Positions 1-10,192 of a DNA stretch of 64,000 nucleotides are shown here, piece by piece. Every line of letters starts with the position of its first letter. Positions within the stretch are counted from its first letter, which is position 1. Location: positions 62,001-126,000 of the forward strand of contig JANYCU010000045.1 of assembly GCA_025360125.1 (NCBI GenBank), written 5' to 3'. Source of the stretch: Armatimonadota bacterium (GTDB lineage: Bacteria > Armatimonadota > Fimbriimonadia > Fimbriimonadales > Fimbriimonadaceae). Below the pieces are notes generated by a model. The model was not told the DNA's origin. It was given only the letters and a program-made list of their open reading frames with translations, and searched no databases. A program made the translations under genes and the position numbers.

Positions 1-648
1 GTTCAAGAATCGGTGATCGTTCTAGGAATGCGAACCACCAAGAGTTTGTCGTTGGTTGCCGCCAGTTTTCCTTGGCTTCATGTCGCCCTGAAAGGCAAAG
101 GGCTGAAGCCAGAATTACTTTGGAATCACTGCATTAGCTGCGCCCACTTTAGCAAAGCAATTGCAAAAAATGTCGACAATGCGGATGCCGAGCAGGCATT
201 TTGCATAGCACTGCTCCACGATGTTGGAACCGTGGCCCTGTATTTGACTTTAGAAGCTGAATTTAATCAGTTGATCATCAAGGCAAGAACCAGCGAGGTC
301 GCATTTGATGAGCTAGAGCGAATTGAATTCGGATTTGACCATGCTGAACTTGGGGCAGCTTTGGCGGAAAGTTGGAACCTGCCTAAGATTTACTCCCAAG
401 CCATTCGATACCACCACCGACCATCCGATCTCGAAACTCCGGATACGCTGGCCGATATCATTCACGTCGCGGATATTTTGGTCCGGGGCCGGGGCATCTC
501 CGAAGGACTTGATGGCGCATTTTATTTAAAGGATCAAGGAGCATTCGATAGGCTCGGGTTCGAATCTGAGGCACTCGAAGAGTTGCTAACTGAGACACTA
601 GATCAATTCAAAGAAGTCGATTCGGATCCATTTGCGAGGGCTGCCTAG
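1..648 (+). CDS. HDOD domain protein (5' end outside window)
   Basis: Frame is open to the window edge; LLHDVGT and YHHRPS HDOD/HD-like motifs. Confidence 0.8.
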   Translation, partial: VQESVIVLGMRTTKSLSLVAASFPWLHVALKGKGLKPELLWNHCISCAHFSKAIAKNVDNADAEQAFCIALLHDVGTVALYLTLEAEFNQLIIKARTSEVAFDELERIEFGFDHAELGAALAESWNLPKIYSQAIRYHHRPSDLETPDTLADIIHVADILVRGRGISEGLDGAFYLKDQGAFDRLGFESEALEELLTETLDQFKEVDSDPFARAA

Positions 649-663
649 ACCGAAACCTTTCCG

Positions 664-1146
664 ATGAAAGCTCAATTCATCATTCCGTTCGTTGATGCCG
701 CGATTGTCGTTGGCGAACAAATCGCAGGCGTAAAATCCATACGTGGAACCCTTTCAATTCTTGACGAACTCGTCACGTCGGAACCGATCAATTACGTTTT
801 CAGCATTTCGGGTGACCTTGAAGGAATTGCTCTTTTTGCATTCTCAAAAGATTGCGCAATGAAGTTTGCCTCGAAAGTTGTCGCGAAAAAATTGGTGGTC
901 TTTGATCGAACAGTGTCTGAAGCTATTGTGAGCGTAGCTCAGCAGATTTCGTCATCATTTGTTTCATCCCTCGCGAGCCAGGGACACACGATTGAGTTGG
1001 CGGAGTCGGCTCTAGTTCGGGGAATGTATCTTCCCGTGCCTACTCTGGGGGCACGAGTCCTGGAAGTCCCCTTAGAGTTTAGAGGAGTTGGGATGATCAA
1101 AGTCATTGTTAGTGTTCGGAAGCGGGACGTAAGTCTTGCCGCCTAG
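664..1146 (+). CDS. CheX/CheC-like chemotaxis phosphatase-family protein
   Basis: 160 aa, CheX-like fold pattern, follows the HDOD gene. Confidence 0.65.
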   Translation: MKAQFIIPFVDAAIVVGEQIAGVKSIRGTLSILDELVTSEPINYVFSISGDLEGIALFAFSKDCAMKFASKVVAKKLVVFDRTVSEAIVSVAQQISSSFVSSLASQGHTIELAESALVRGMYLPVPTLGARVLEVPLEFRGVGMIKVIVSVRKRDVSLAA

Positions 1147-1204
1147 GCTTAATATGACGATGCGTGCAACCCAATAGAGCGAGAGCCGTATTCTAATTCA
1201 CATC

Positions 1205-2053
1205 ATGAGCGAACGAAAGATTTTGACCGGAATAACTGCCGACGCCTTCATTAGCGATTCGGACAAATGGGCACTGAACAAGCTCCGCAGTTTGCCGCTG
1301 GTTCCCCAATTGGTTTCGAAGTTTTACGAGGTCGGCATTGACCGATGGTTATATTGCTACAACATGAGCAGTTCGATTCGGTGCGGGCCAAACCAATATC
1401 CAACTCTTTATGGCATCATGCGCGAGTCGGCCAAGGTGATGGATATGCCCGAGCCGGAGCTTTACGTCTCGAACAATCCGTTCACCAACGCGTTTGCGGG
1501 GGGCGTCGAACGTCCTTACGTCACGCTGCGTTCGTCGATGATCGACACCATGACCGACGAAGAGCTTTACTTCATCATGGGTCACGAGCTGGCCCACATT
1601 AAGTCTCAGCACGTGCTGTACTTCTCCGTTGGTTCCCTACTCTTTCCGTTGCTGGACCTGTTGGGTCGGCGCACAATGGGAGCCTCAGACGTGGCAACTT
1701 ATGCGCTGGTTCTCGCTTTTTATGAATGGTCTCGTCAAGCTGAGTTTTCGTCCGATCGGGGCGGACTCCTGGTTGCCCAAGATCTGAATGTCGCGACGCG
1801 GTCACTCATTAAGCTTGCCGCAGGTCCATCACGGCTTTCGCACGAGTTGAACGATGAAGCGTTTATGGAGCAGGCCCGTGCCTATCAAGATGCTGATTCG
1901 CTAGATAAGCTTGGAAAGTTTGTGCTGTTTGCGACGATGGGTAAGACCATGACGCACCCGATGCCCGTCCATCGAACCCAAGAACTCGAGCGATGGACGC
2001 AGACTGGAGCGTACGAACGGATTCTGAATGGCGACTATGGCAAAGTAGCGTAA
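1205..2053 (+). CDS. M48 family zinc metalloprotease
   Basis: HELAH zinc motif, membrane segment, downstream E-rich helix. Confidence 0.88.
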   Translation: MSERKILTGITADAFISDSDKWALNKLRSLPLVPQLVSKFYEVGIDRWLYCYNMSSSIRCGPNQYPTLYGIMRESAKVMDMPEPELYVSNNPFTNAFAGGVERPYVTLRSSMIDTMTDEELYFIMGHELAHIKSQHVLYFSVGSLLFPLLDLLGRRTMGASDVATYALVLAFYEWSRQAEFSSDRGGLLVAQDLNVATRSLIKLAAGPSRLSHELNDEAFMEQARAYQDADSLDKLGKFVLFATMGKTMTHPMPVHRTQELERWTQTGAYERILNGDYGKVA

Positions 2054-2104
2054 TCGCTTAGCTCGATCTAAAAAATCGGTGGCGCCAGGTAACGTAGCAA
2101 TTCA

Positions 2105-3034
2105 GTGCGGACGATTCACGACAATCAACACCACTTCGGCTGGGACCGATCCATTGAGCCGATCGCGATAGTGGCTCCGGGCGAGTCGGTCGAATTTCAG
2201 ACGGTCGACGCTTCGGGCGCCCAACTGAGTCCAGATTCGACAGTCGCCGATGTTGCGACCCTCGATTTCGGACGAGTCAATCCGGTGAACGGCCCGATCT
2301 ATGTTGATGGTGCAGAACCCGGTGACTCTCTTAAAGTCACCCTGCTCCGATTCGATATGGCGGGATGGGGATGGACGGCGAATATTCCCGGATTTGGACT
2401 ACTGGCCGACCAGTTTTTGGAGCCAGCGCTTCATCTTTGGAAGTTTGATCCGTCCGCAATGGCTCCCGCGATGTTTGGACCGGGAGGCCGAGTGCCACTC
2501 AAACCGTTCTGCGGCACCATCGGTCTTGCGCCCGCCGAACCTGGCCTTCACAGCGTGGTTCCACCCCGGAGAGTTGGCGGGAACTTGGATATTCGCGATC
2601 TCAGTGCTGGCACCGAGCTTTACCTCCCAGTTGAGGTGGCTGGAGGACTATTCTCGGTAGGCGATATCCATGCCGCTCAAGGTGACGGCGAAGTTTGCGG
2701 CACCGCAATCGAGGCCCCGGCGGTTATTGCCGTAAAGTTCGACTTGGTAAAGGGAGAGCAACTGAAATTCCCCCGATTTACAACACCGGGACCCGTAACC
2801 AGCCACTTCGATTCGAAGGGGTACGAGGTCACAACTGGGATTGGACCCGACTTGATGGAGGGTGCTCGGGCGGCGGTCAGCGGAATGATCGATTTGCTTT
2901 GCAAGCGGTACCAGATGAATGCTGTTGACGCCTATATGTTGTGCAGCGTTTGCGCTGACCTTCGGATCAGCGAGATCGTGGACCAACCAAACTGGGTGGT
3001 TTCCCTCTACTTCCCCCGTGTGGTTTTTGAATAG
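2105..3034 (+). CDS. Acetamidase/formamidase family protein
   Basis: GTG start; acetamidase-like motifs (VDGAEPGDSL, GDIHAAQGDGEVCGTAIE). Confidence 0.88.
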   Translation: MRTIHDNQHHFGWDRSIEPIAIVAPGESVEFQTVDASGAQLSPDSTVADVATLDFGRVNPVNGPIYVDGAEPGDSLKVTLLRFDMAGWGWTANIPGFGLLADQFLEPALHLWKFDPSAMAPAMFGPGGRVPLKPFCGTIGLAPAEPGLHSVVPPRRVGGNLDIRDLSAGTELYLPVEVAGGLFSVGDIHAAQGDGEVCGTAIEAPAVIAVKFDLVKGEQLKFPRFTTPGPVTSHFDSKGYEVTTGIGPDLMEGARAAVSGMIDLLCKRYQMNAVDAYMLCSVCADLRISEIVDQPNWVVSLYFPRVVFE

Positions 3035-3039
3035 AAAAC

Positions 3040-4266
3040 CTATGCAAGAACCGCTTCGCGAACAAGCCTGAGGGCCGTTTGCTCCGCTCGTTTTCGAATG
3101 TCCTCACGGATTCCTCGGAATTTGCACTCTTCGACGTGGGTGCCCTCGGCGGTTGCGATGGCGATATAGACGAGACCCACTGGCTGTCCACCGACATCGG
3201 CGGTTGGCCCAGCGTTGCCCGTAATCGAAACACCATAAGTGGTGTTAAGTTGGCGGCGAATGGATTCGGCCATAAACGTTGCGACTTGTGAAGAAACCGG
3301 ATTAGAGAGGTCAGGTGACGATTGTTCAAGGAGAACAATTTTCGCCTCAGTGGTGTAGGTGACGACTCCACCCTTGAAAACGTTACTGCTGCCGGGAATC
3401 ATGCTCAGGCGGGCGGCCAGCCCTCCGCCCGTCATCGATTCGGCGACGGAAATTGTTTCGCCTCGATCGCGCAACAAGATTAAAAGTGCCTCTTCGAGAG
3501 TCGTAAGGTTCGTTCCGTAGACAGCACGGCCTAAGATTTCTCGAACTGCTTTGTCGGCGGGATCAATAATTTTTTCCGCTTCTTGGATGGTTGCCGCCTT
3601 GGCAGTTAATCGAAGATGCATCTCCATTGGCTGGGCATAGGGGGCAATCGTCGGGTTGTCTGCGTCCATCAGATGCTTGATCTTCTCCTCGACCAGGCTC
3701 TCCCCAACCCCAATCACCCGTAAAACCCGCGAATGAATCACCTGCCCGCCACCGAGGGTTTCTAGCATCGGTTTCACTTGGTCATAGGCCATCGGGTCGA
3801 ACTCGCCTCGTGGGCCAGGGAGAGCGAACACCGTCTTCCCATTCTTTCGACAAACCAACCCGGGAGCCGTGCCATTCGGATTCGGAATCAAATCGGCACA
3901 AGTTGGCTTTTGAGCCTGCTTCGCGTTCGAGGTGACCCAGGGAACCCCGCGCTGGGCGAAGAACGCTTTGAGCTTCTCTTCCACTTCGGGGACGGTTTCG
4001 AGGGTATCACCGAGGGCAAGAGCAATAGCGTCGCGCGTCAAATCGTCGGCAGTTGGGCCAAGCCCGCCAATGGTCACCACGACATCAGATCGACTGAGGG
4101 CAAGTTTGAGGGTCTCAACCGCACGATCCAGATTATCGCCAACGGTGGCTCGGTATCGGCACGAGATGCCACACTCGGCGAAAATGCGTGCCATGGTTGC
4201 GGCATGGGTATCCACAATTTGTCCGAGGAGTAGTTCGGTACCAATTGAGACAATTTCGGCATTCAT
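3040..4266 (-). CDS. cinA: CinA family competence/damage-inducible protein (NMN amidohydrolase)
   Basis: MNAEIVSIGTELLLGQIVDT, GGLGPTADDLT, VAESMTGG motifs. Confidence 0.95.
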   Translation of the reverse strand: MNAEIVSIGTELLLGQIVDTHAATMARIFAECGISCRYRATVGDNLDRAVETLKLALSRSDVVVTIGGLGPTADDLTRDAIALALGDTLETVPEVEEKLKAFFAQRGVPWVTSNAKQAQKPTCADLIPNPNGTAPGLVCRKNGKTVFALPGPRGEFDPMAYDQVKPMLETLGGGQVIHSRVLRVIGVGESLVEEKIKHLMDADNPTIAPYAQPMEMHLRLTAKAATIQEAEKIIDPADKAVREILGRAVYGTNLTTLEEALLILLRDRGETISVAESMTGGGLAARLSMIPGSSNVFKGGVVTYTTEAKIVLLEQSSPDLSNPVSSQVATFMAESIRRQLNTTYGVSITGNAGPTADVGGQPVGLVYIAIATAEGTHVEECKFRGIREDIRKRAEQTALRLVREAVLA

Positions 4267-4312
4267 CGTTCTATGTTACTAAGTAGATTTTGCTCTGACT
4301 TGGATTTTCGGA

Positions 4313-4368
4313 ACTTAGCACTCGGCACTTTGCACTTGAAACTCATCACTCGAAACTCCAGACTCAGA
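4313..4368. repeat. Degenerate heptamer array (ACTNNNN)x8
   Basis: ACT recurs every 7 nt: acttagc actcggc actttgc acttgaa actcatc actcgaa actccag actcaga. Confidence 0.75.
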
Positions 4369-4393
4369 CTCGACTCTGCTATTATTAACAGGG

Positions 4394-5980
4394 ATGGCTT
4401 TACAATCAAATATCTCTACGGACATGGTTGTTGTCGAGCCGGGTGCTACTGCTCCGCTGACGATTGAAGTTGAGAATATTGGCACTGCCAATGACGAAGT
4501 CGAAGTTGGAATTGATGGGATTGACGGTGAGTGGACTGCGATTCCTGTCCCGATCATCAAGCTCAAACCCGGCGAGAAGCAATCGGTCAAGATCTTTTTT
4601 AAGCCCCCACGAGCGAGCGAAAGCATTGCTGGAAATTACCCATTCGTAGCGAAGATTCGATCTCTCAATGACGGGGATACTCGCACGGCTCAGGGCGTTC
4701 TCACGATTAAGCCCTACTTTACGATCACTCTTGAAGTAACCCCCAAGAAAGGGTTTGTCAGCCCAACCAAGCGGCAAAATATTTTTACCGTCACGTTGAC
4801 AAACATGGGCAACTCGGAGCACATGATTCAGCTAACGGCGGACGACCCCGAAGATGTCTGCACCTACGAATTCGATGAGGAGCAGGTGGTATTGGCACCG
4901 GGGCAGCAAAGAGATATCGATTTTCTCGTTAATCCGAAGAAGTCTTCTCCATTTGGATCGACGCGCCTGATCGGTTTTGCGGTAACCGGCCGAAGCCTTT
5001 CGAACCAGGGAGTCGTCGCCTCGTCCCAAGGTCAGCTTGAAATTCGGCCGCTGTTTACTCCTCTCAACACCTTCTTCCTGGCCGCAACCATCATCATTCT
5101 TACGATTCTCGCCCTGAATCAGCCGAAGCAACCGACCGCCCACGTTGAGCAGGTGACCAAGACCAAGGTCGTGCGCGGCGGAACGGTTTTGATTCACTGG
5201 AGCTCATCGAACGCTCAATCCGTACGCATTGTTGCTGCTGGTGAAACCGTAAAAGACAATTTGGCTCCGGAAGGGGAAATCGAAATCCAGACGCCGTTGG
5301 TCGGCACTCTGAAGATTCAAGCGATTGCGACGCGCGACAAACGGCGAGGCGAATCGGAAATCTTGGATGTAAAAGTGGAAGAGCCCGTGGTCATTCCTGA
5401 GCCCGAAATTGTTCAACTCGCCCCGTCGAAATACACAATCAATAAGGGTGAAAAGTTCACGTTAAACTATAAATTCTTGAACACAACGAAAGCAATTTTG
5501 TCACCAGAGAACAAAGAACTCAACCTGACATTCAACTCATCGTTCGTTGACGCTGGCGAAGTTGGAGAGACGACATACACGGTTGCGGCTTACAATTCAA
5601 TTGGAAAAAGCGTCACCAAGTCCTTTACGATCAAGGTTATTGATCCATGTTTGGCAAAAATTGTCAGGTTCGATGTCGTGCCAATGGAAGTCGAACCGAT
5701 TGATGGCAAAGTAACCCTTACGTGGCAAGTCGCCACTGCTGTCCGGATCGAACTGACATACACAGGAACCAAAGAAACGTTCACTCTCGACCCAGTGGGA
5801 TCAAGAGAATTTCCGATCATTGGTAAGACGACTTTTACCATTAAGGCTACCGACGCAACGGGCAAAACCGTCTCTGTCAGCAAAGTTGTTACCATCAAGC
5901 AACCACCCATCCCCCCCGATAACAATGTTTCGCCAGCAACCAGTACGGGGGGTGCGGGAGGTACAACTACTGGCTTATGA
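4394..5980 (+). CDS. Membrane-anchored protein with CARDB/NEW3-like and Ig-like repeats
   Basis: N-terminal beta-sandwich repeats, one TM segment, further Ig-like repeats. Confidence 0.6.
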   Translation: MALQSNISTDMVVVEPGATAPLTIEVENIGTANDEVEVGIDGIDGEWTAIPVPIIKLKPGEKQSVKIFFKPPRASESIAGNYPFVAKIRSLNDGDTRTAQGVLTIKPYFTITLEVTPKKGFVSPTKRQNIFTVTLTNMGNSEHMIQLTADDPEDVCTYEFDEEQVVLAPGQQRDIDFLVNPKKSSPFGSTRLIGFAVTGRSLSNQGVVASSQGQLEIRPLFTPLNTFFLAATIIILTILALNQPKQPTAHVEQVTKTKVVRGGTVLIHWSSSNAQSVRIVAAGETVKDNLAPEGEIEIQTPLVGTLKIQAIATRDKRRGESEILDVKVEEPVVIPEPEIVQLAPSKYTINKGEKFTLNYKFLNTTKAILSPENKELNLTFNSSFVDAGEVGETTYTVAAYNSIGKSVTKSFTIKVIDPCLAKIVRFDVVPMEVEPIDGKVTLTWQVATAVRIELTYTGTKETFTLDPVGSREFPIIGKTTFTIKATDATGKTVSVSKVVTIKQPPIPPDNNVSPATSTGGAGGTTTGL

Positions 5981-7518
5981 CAAAGTCCCGAGTTCTCCTC
6001 TCTGTTACTGACAAGTCCGGTCTTGTCGATTTTGGGTCTCAATTGGTTCAGAGAGGCTATCAACTCGTTTCGACGGGCGGAACTGCGAAGGCACTGCGGG
6101 ATGCTGGACTTGCGGTAACTGACGTTAGCGAAGTGACCGGTTTTCCGGAAATGCTCGACGGCCGTGTCAAGACGTTGCACCCTAAGATTCACGGCGGAAT
6201 CCTTGGAATTCCATCGAACCCTAGCCATAAGGCCGCGATGGAAAGCGCGGACATTGAGCCGTTTGCAATGGTTGTGGTCAACCTCTATCGATTTGAGGAG
6301 ACCGTTTCGAAACCGCACACCATGGAGGAAGCGATTGAGTCGATTGATATCGGTGGTCCCGCGATGATTCGAGCCGCCGCAAAAAACCACGAATCCGTCA
6401 TGATTGTCGTGGATCCCACCGACTATTCCGGGGTCATTGCCGCCCTTGATAGTGGCGAATCTCCTTCGTTTAACCAAAAGCTGGCAGCCAAAGCGTTTCG
6501 TCATACCGCTTACTACGATTCCGCAATTTCAAACTATTTGACTCAGAAGTTCGAGGGTGATTTGTTGTCATCCGAGTCGCTCTCCATTGGCTATCGTCGG
6601 GTGCAGGGATTCCGGTACGGCGAAAACCCACACCAGTCTGGGGCGTTGTACGCCAATTCATTGAACGGCACGGGACTACCTCAGGCGAAGCAGCTTTGGG
6701 GCAAAGAGCTGAGCTACAACAACATTACCGATGCGAACGGAGCATGGGAATTGGTGGCGGATATGCCGACCAACTCGTGCGCGATTATCAAGCATGCCAA
6801 CCCATGCGGCGCAGCAACCTCGGGTTCATTTGGCGACAGCTATCGTTTCGCCCGGGAATCTGATCCGATTAGCGCATTTGGTGGAGTGGTTGCCATGAAT
6901 GGAGTGGTTGATCGAGGTGCGGCCGAGGCGATGACCGAGAAAGGCAACTTCCTTGAGATTGTCATTGCCGAAGGATTTGAACCGGAAGCTTTAGACATAT
7001 TTAAGAGTCGAGCAGGTTGGGGGCAAGATGTTCGACTGTTGCAAGCGACGTTGCCGACCCGCACATCGTTTATTTCGGTCAAAGGAATTCGCGGCGGCGC
7101 CGTGATTCAACAATCCGACGAAGACCCCTCATTGGATTGGGTTATTGCAACCTCGAAGCAGCCAACCGAGTCGCAAATGCGCGCGCTCAGGCTTCAGTGG
7201 GCCATCGTTCAACACGTCAAATCGAATGCGATTGTGGTGGGAACCGAATCTCGATTGCTCGGCGTTGGAGCCGGACAAATGAATCGCGTTCAGTCTGTTC
7301 GCCTAGCCTTGGCCCAAGCGGGAGATTTGGCGAAGGGCGCAGTCTTGGCCAGCGACGCGTTCTTCCCTTTCCCCGATTCCATTGTGACCGCCGCCGAACA
7401 CGGCATCACTGCGATTGTTCATCCCGGCGGAAGTAAGAAGGATCAAGACGTAATAGACAAGGCAAACGAATTAGGAATTGCGATGTGCTTGACCGGAATT
7501 CGGCATTTCAATCACTGA
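5977..7518 (+). CDS. purH: Bifunctional AICAR transformylase/IMP cyclohydrolase
   Basis: SVTDKSGLVDF, STGGTAKALRDAG, RYGENPHQ, KHANPCG motifs. Confidence 0.97.
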   Translation: MTKSRVLLSVTDKSGLVDFGSQLVQRGYQLVSTGGTAKALRDAGLAVTDVSEVTGFPEMLDGRVKTLHPKIHGGILGIPSNPSHKAAMESADIEPFAMVVVNLYRFEETVSKPHTMEEAIESIDIGGPAMIRAAAKNHESVMIVVDPTDYSGVIAALDSGESPSFNQKLAAKAFRHTAYYDSAISNYLTQKFEGDLLSSESLSIGYRRVQGFRYGENPHQSGALYANSLNGTGLPQAKQLWGKELSYNNITDANGAWELVADMPTNSCAIIKHANPCGAATSGSFGDSYRFARESDPISAFGGVVAMNGVVDRGAAEAMTEKGNFLEIVIAEGFEPEALDIFKSRAGWGQDVRLLQATLPTRTSFISVKGIRGGAVIQQSDEDPSLDWVIATSKQPTESQMRALRLQWAIVQHVKSNAIVVGTESRLLGVGAGQMNRVQSVRLALAQAGDLAKGAVLASDAFFPFPDSIVTAAEHGITAIVHPGGSKKDQDVIDKANELGIAMCLTGIRHFNH

Positions 7519-7587
7519 TTGGTAGCCAAAATAACCAAAATAGTGTAACCTTATTAGACCAATTCACCTCAAAAGGAACAGAAAGCT

Positions 7588-7950
7588 ATGACACAACAAG
7601 GCCCAAACCCTCAAACCAATTTGATTTTTTCGATTGTGGCACCCGTCGTTGCACTGATCGGCGTTGCGATCATTTACTTCACGAAGCCAGTGCCCGCAAC
7701 TATCGCGGCTCCTGCTCCGGTCAACGTTTCAGCAGCCAAGTTACCTTCTAACGCGGTCGTTATGGCCAATGCTTTGCCGAATGCAGGTTCCACCAATGGC
7801 TCACCAAGCGCATCTGGCGGAGGACTTGCTGGCGGCGGTGGCGGTGGTTTTGTTCCTGGTGGTCCACCACGAGCAGCAGGAACATCAAACGGTGCCACTC
7901 CCAACCCCGGTGGAAAGTCAGGCGGCGGAAACGCTGCAGCTTCCAAGTAA
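7588..7950 (+). CDS. Small membrane protein with Gly-rich low-complexity tail
   Basis: One TM segment, GGGGGGFVPGG tail, upstream AAAAGGA. Confidence 0.6.
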   Translation: MTQQGPNPQTNLIFSIVAPVVALIGVAIIYFTKPVPATIAAPAPVNVSAAKLPSNAVVMANALPNAGSTNGSPSASGGGLAGGGGGGFVPGGPPRAAGTSNGATPNPGGKSGGGNAAASK

Positions 7951-8011
7951 GTCTGATTCAATAACGAGAATTGGTTGGCTAGAGATTCGCTCAGTTTGAG
8001 CTAAATCCAGT

Positions 8012-8045
8012 AAACTCCTCTTTCACTACGACAGAGGAGTTTTTT
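8012..8045 (+). terminator. Intrinsic-terminator-like hairpin overlapping the remA Shine-Dalgarno sequence
   Basis: AAACTCCTCT-11 nt-AGAGGAGTTT followed by T-run; 10-bp perfect stem. Confidence 0.85.
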
Positions 8046-8047
8046 AT

Positions 8048-8329
8048 TTGCCATTACCAACCATCCTGAACGTAGGCTTCAATAATTACGTAATTGCTGA
8101 CAAAGTTGTCGCGATGATCAGCAGTGAATCAGCGCCGATGCGGAGAATCATCCAGACCCTGCGAAAGGAAGGAAAAGTTATTGATGCAACTCAAGGCAGG
8201 CGGACGAGGAGTGTTATTTTTACCTCGAACGATGGAATTGTGCTCTCGGCAATTTCACAAGAGACACTGGCTAAGCGACTGACCGGGGGCGATAATTCGG
8301 TCGGAGAAACAGAAGAAGATGAGGAATAG
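8048..8329 (+). CDS. remA: RemA/DUF370 family regulator
   Basis: TTG start; INVGFNN-like N-terminus, [24 protein letters not shown] motifs. Confidence 0.88.
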   Translation: MPLPTILNVGFNNYVIADKVVAMISSESAPMRRIIQTLRKEGKVIDATQGRRTRSVIFTSNDGIVLSAISQETLAKRLTGGDNSVGETEEDEE

Positions 8330-9380
8330 GCCAACAAACGGTTTTTCGAGCTGGTTCTCGAGGATGCACTGCGATATTGGGATCGACTTAGGCACCGCAA
8401 ACACGCTGGTGTACGTTGCTGGACGCGGAATTGTTCTCCGTGAGCCAAGTGTTGTCGCGGTCAATCGTGACGACGGCAAGATCATTACGGTCGGCGCCGA
8501 GGCCAAACGAATGTTGGGTCGAACCCCCGCAAACATTATCGCGGTTCGACCATTGAAAGACGGAGTCATTGCCGACTATGAGCAAACCGAAGCCATGCTT
8601 CGACACTTTATTAGCTCCGTTTCAGCCAAGTCATTGTTCCGGAAAACGGTCGTTGTGGGCATCCCAAGTGGCGTCACAGAAGTTGAACGTCGTGCAGTAC
8701 TGGAAGCCTCAAAGAAAGCTGGAGCTACCTATGCTTACGTGGTTGAAGAGCCAATGGCGGCGGCCATTGGTGCGGGTCTCCCCGTTTCGGAGCCCAGTGG
8801 CTCGATCATTGTCGACATTGGCGGCGGAACGACGGAAGTTGCAGTTATTTCCCTCGGAGGGATTGTCAGTTCTAAATCGGTCCGAACTGCGGGCGACGAA
8901 CTGGACGAAGCGATTACTTCTTACGTTCGCCGCGCTTTTAATTTGGCAATCGGTGATCGCACCGCAGAGCTGGTTAAGATCGAAATTGGTTCGGCGTATC
9001 CGCTTGAGCAGGAAATGGACATGGTCATCAAGGGTCGAGATCTCGTTTCTGGCTTGCCGAGAAGCGCAGTTATCACCAGCGAAGAGGTCCGCACCGCCAT
9101 CAGTGAGCCCGTGAAAGAGATTGTCGAAGCGATTAAATTGACGCTGGAAGCATCACCACCCGAGCTTGCGGGCGATGCAATGGAACGGGGAATCTTCCTT
9201 GCTGGCGGAGGGGCCCTGCTGCGCGGTTTGGACAAATTGATTGCAAAGGAAACGCTGATTCCGGTTCACATTGCCAATGATCCGCTCAGTTGTGTGGCTC
9301 TAGGTACCGGAATAATCGTTGAAGAAATGAATACGAATCCGGTGATTCGAAAATTACTTGAGAGGTCTGCGCTGTCTTAA
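8319..9380 (+). CDS. mreB: Rod shape-determining protein MreB
   Basis: [35 protein letters not shown] overlaps remA end. Confidence 0.97.
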   Translation: MRNRPTNGFSSWFSRMHCDIGIDLGTANTLVYVAGRGIVLREPSVVAVNRDDGKIITVGAEAKRMLGRTPANIIAVRPLKDGVIADYEQTEAMLRHFISSVSAKSLFRKTVVVGIPSGVTEVERRAVLEASKKAGATYAYVVEEPMAAAIGAGLPVSEPSGSIIVDIGGGTTEVAVISLGGIVSSKSVRTAGDELDEAITSYVRRAFNLAIGDRTAELVKIEIGSAYPLEQEMDMVIKGRDLVSGLPRSAVITSEEVRTAISEPVKEIVEAIKLTLEASPPELAGDAMERGIFLAGGGALLRGLDKLIAKETLIPVHIANDPLSCVALGTGIIVEEMNTNPVIRKLLERSALS

Positions 9381-9430
9381 AGAATCAAGATTCACCTCCC
9401 AAGAACGGAGTCACCCTTATCGCCATCCTT

Positions 9431-10192
9431 GTGGTGACAGTCGCCCTTTCCGTTCTTCAGCGAAATGCACGCAACCAAGGCGGAATCAGCATTACCGACC
9501 AAATTGTCCGCCTCACCTGTACGCCTGTCTCTCGAATTTCAGCCGGAACTTTTGATGGAATCAAGGGATATATGGACGGAGCGGTTCATGGGGGCCGTCT
9601 TCAGCAAGAAAACCTTCGCCTTAACCGTCAGCTCAGCACTTTGATGCTATACGCCGAAACCACGACTCGGCTCGAAAAAGAAGTTGACTCTTTGCGCAAG
9701 CTCGAAGGCCTGGAGGCGACCTATCACCACGAAAAAGTTGTGGCCGATATTGACGGCTATTTCCCTCAGCAAAATCGAATCACGGTGCTGGCCGGCCACG
9801 ATAAGGGAATCAAGGAAGGAATGCCCGCAGTTTGCGCGCAAGGACTTATTGGCCGAGTGCAAACCGTGGGAGCCAAAGATTGCCAAGTCATTTTACTGAC
9901 CTCATCTTTGGTGCAGTTTGGGGCAATCGCATTAAAATACGCCCCACCACCTGCAGGACTCATTTCGGGTGAAAACACGGCAACATTAATGCTCAAATTT
10001 GCGACCCCCACTGTGCCCGTGTCAACTGGAGACATCATTTACACGTCGGGGTTTTACAAGGGCGTGCCCCGCGGAATCGTGATTGGCCGAGTATTATCCG
10101 CCGAGTCGATGCCAGAAATGGGATCATCCCGAGCCCGCGTCTTTCCCGCCGTGAATGTTGGAGAATTGCGGGAGGTTGTGATCCTCAAATGA
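9431..10192 (+). CDS. mreC: Rod shape-determining protein MreC
   Basis: Position after mreB, coiled coil and MreC beta domain; true start probably upstream of 9431. Confidence 0.88.
   Translation: MVTVALSVLQRNARNQGGISITDQIVRLTCTPVSRISAGTFDGIKGYMDGAVHGGRLQQENLRLNRQLSTLMLYAETTTRLEKEVDSLRKLEGLEATYHHEKVVADIDGYFPQQNRITVLAGHDKGIKEGMPAVCAQGLIGRVQTVGAKDCQVILLTSSLVQFGAIALKYAPPPAGLISGENTATLMLKFATPTVPVSTGDIIYTSGFYKGVPRGIVIGRVLSAESMPEMGSSRARVFPAVNVGELREVVILK

Noticed and set aside
5590-6504. 304-aa minus-strand ORF
   Set aside because: Shadow of the 4394 gene and purH.
7674-7961. 95-aa Pro-rich minus-strand ORF
   Set aside because: Antisense of the Gly-rich low-complexity gene; composition artefact.
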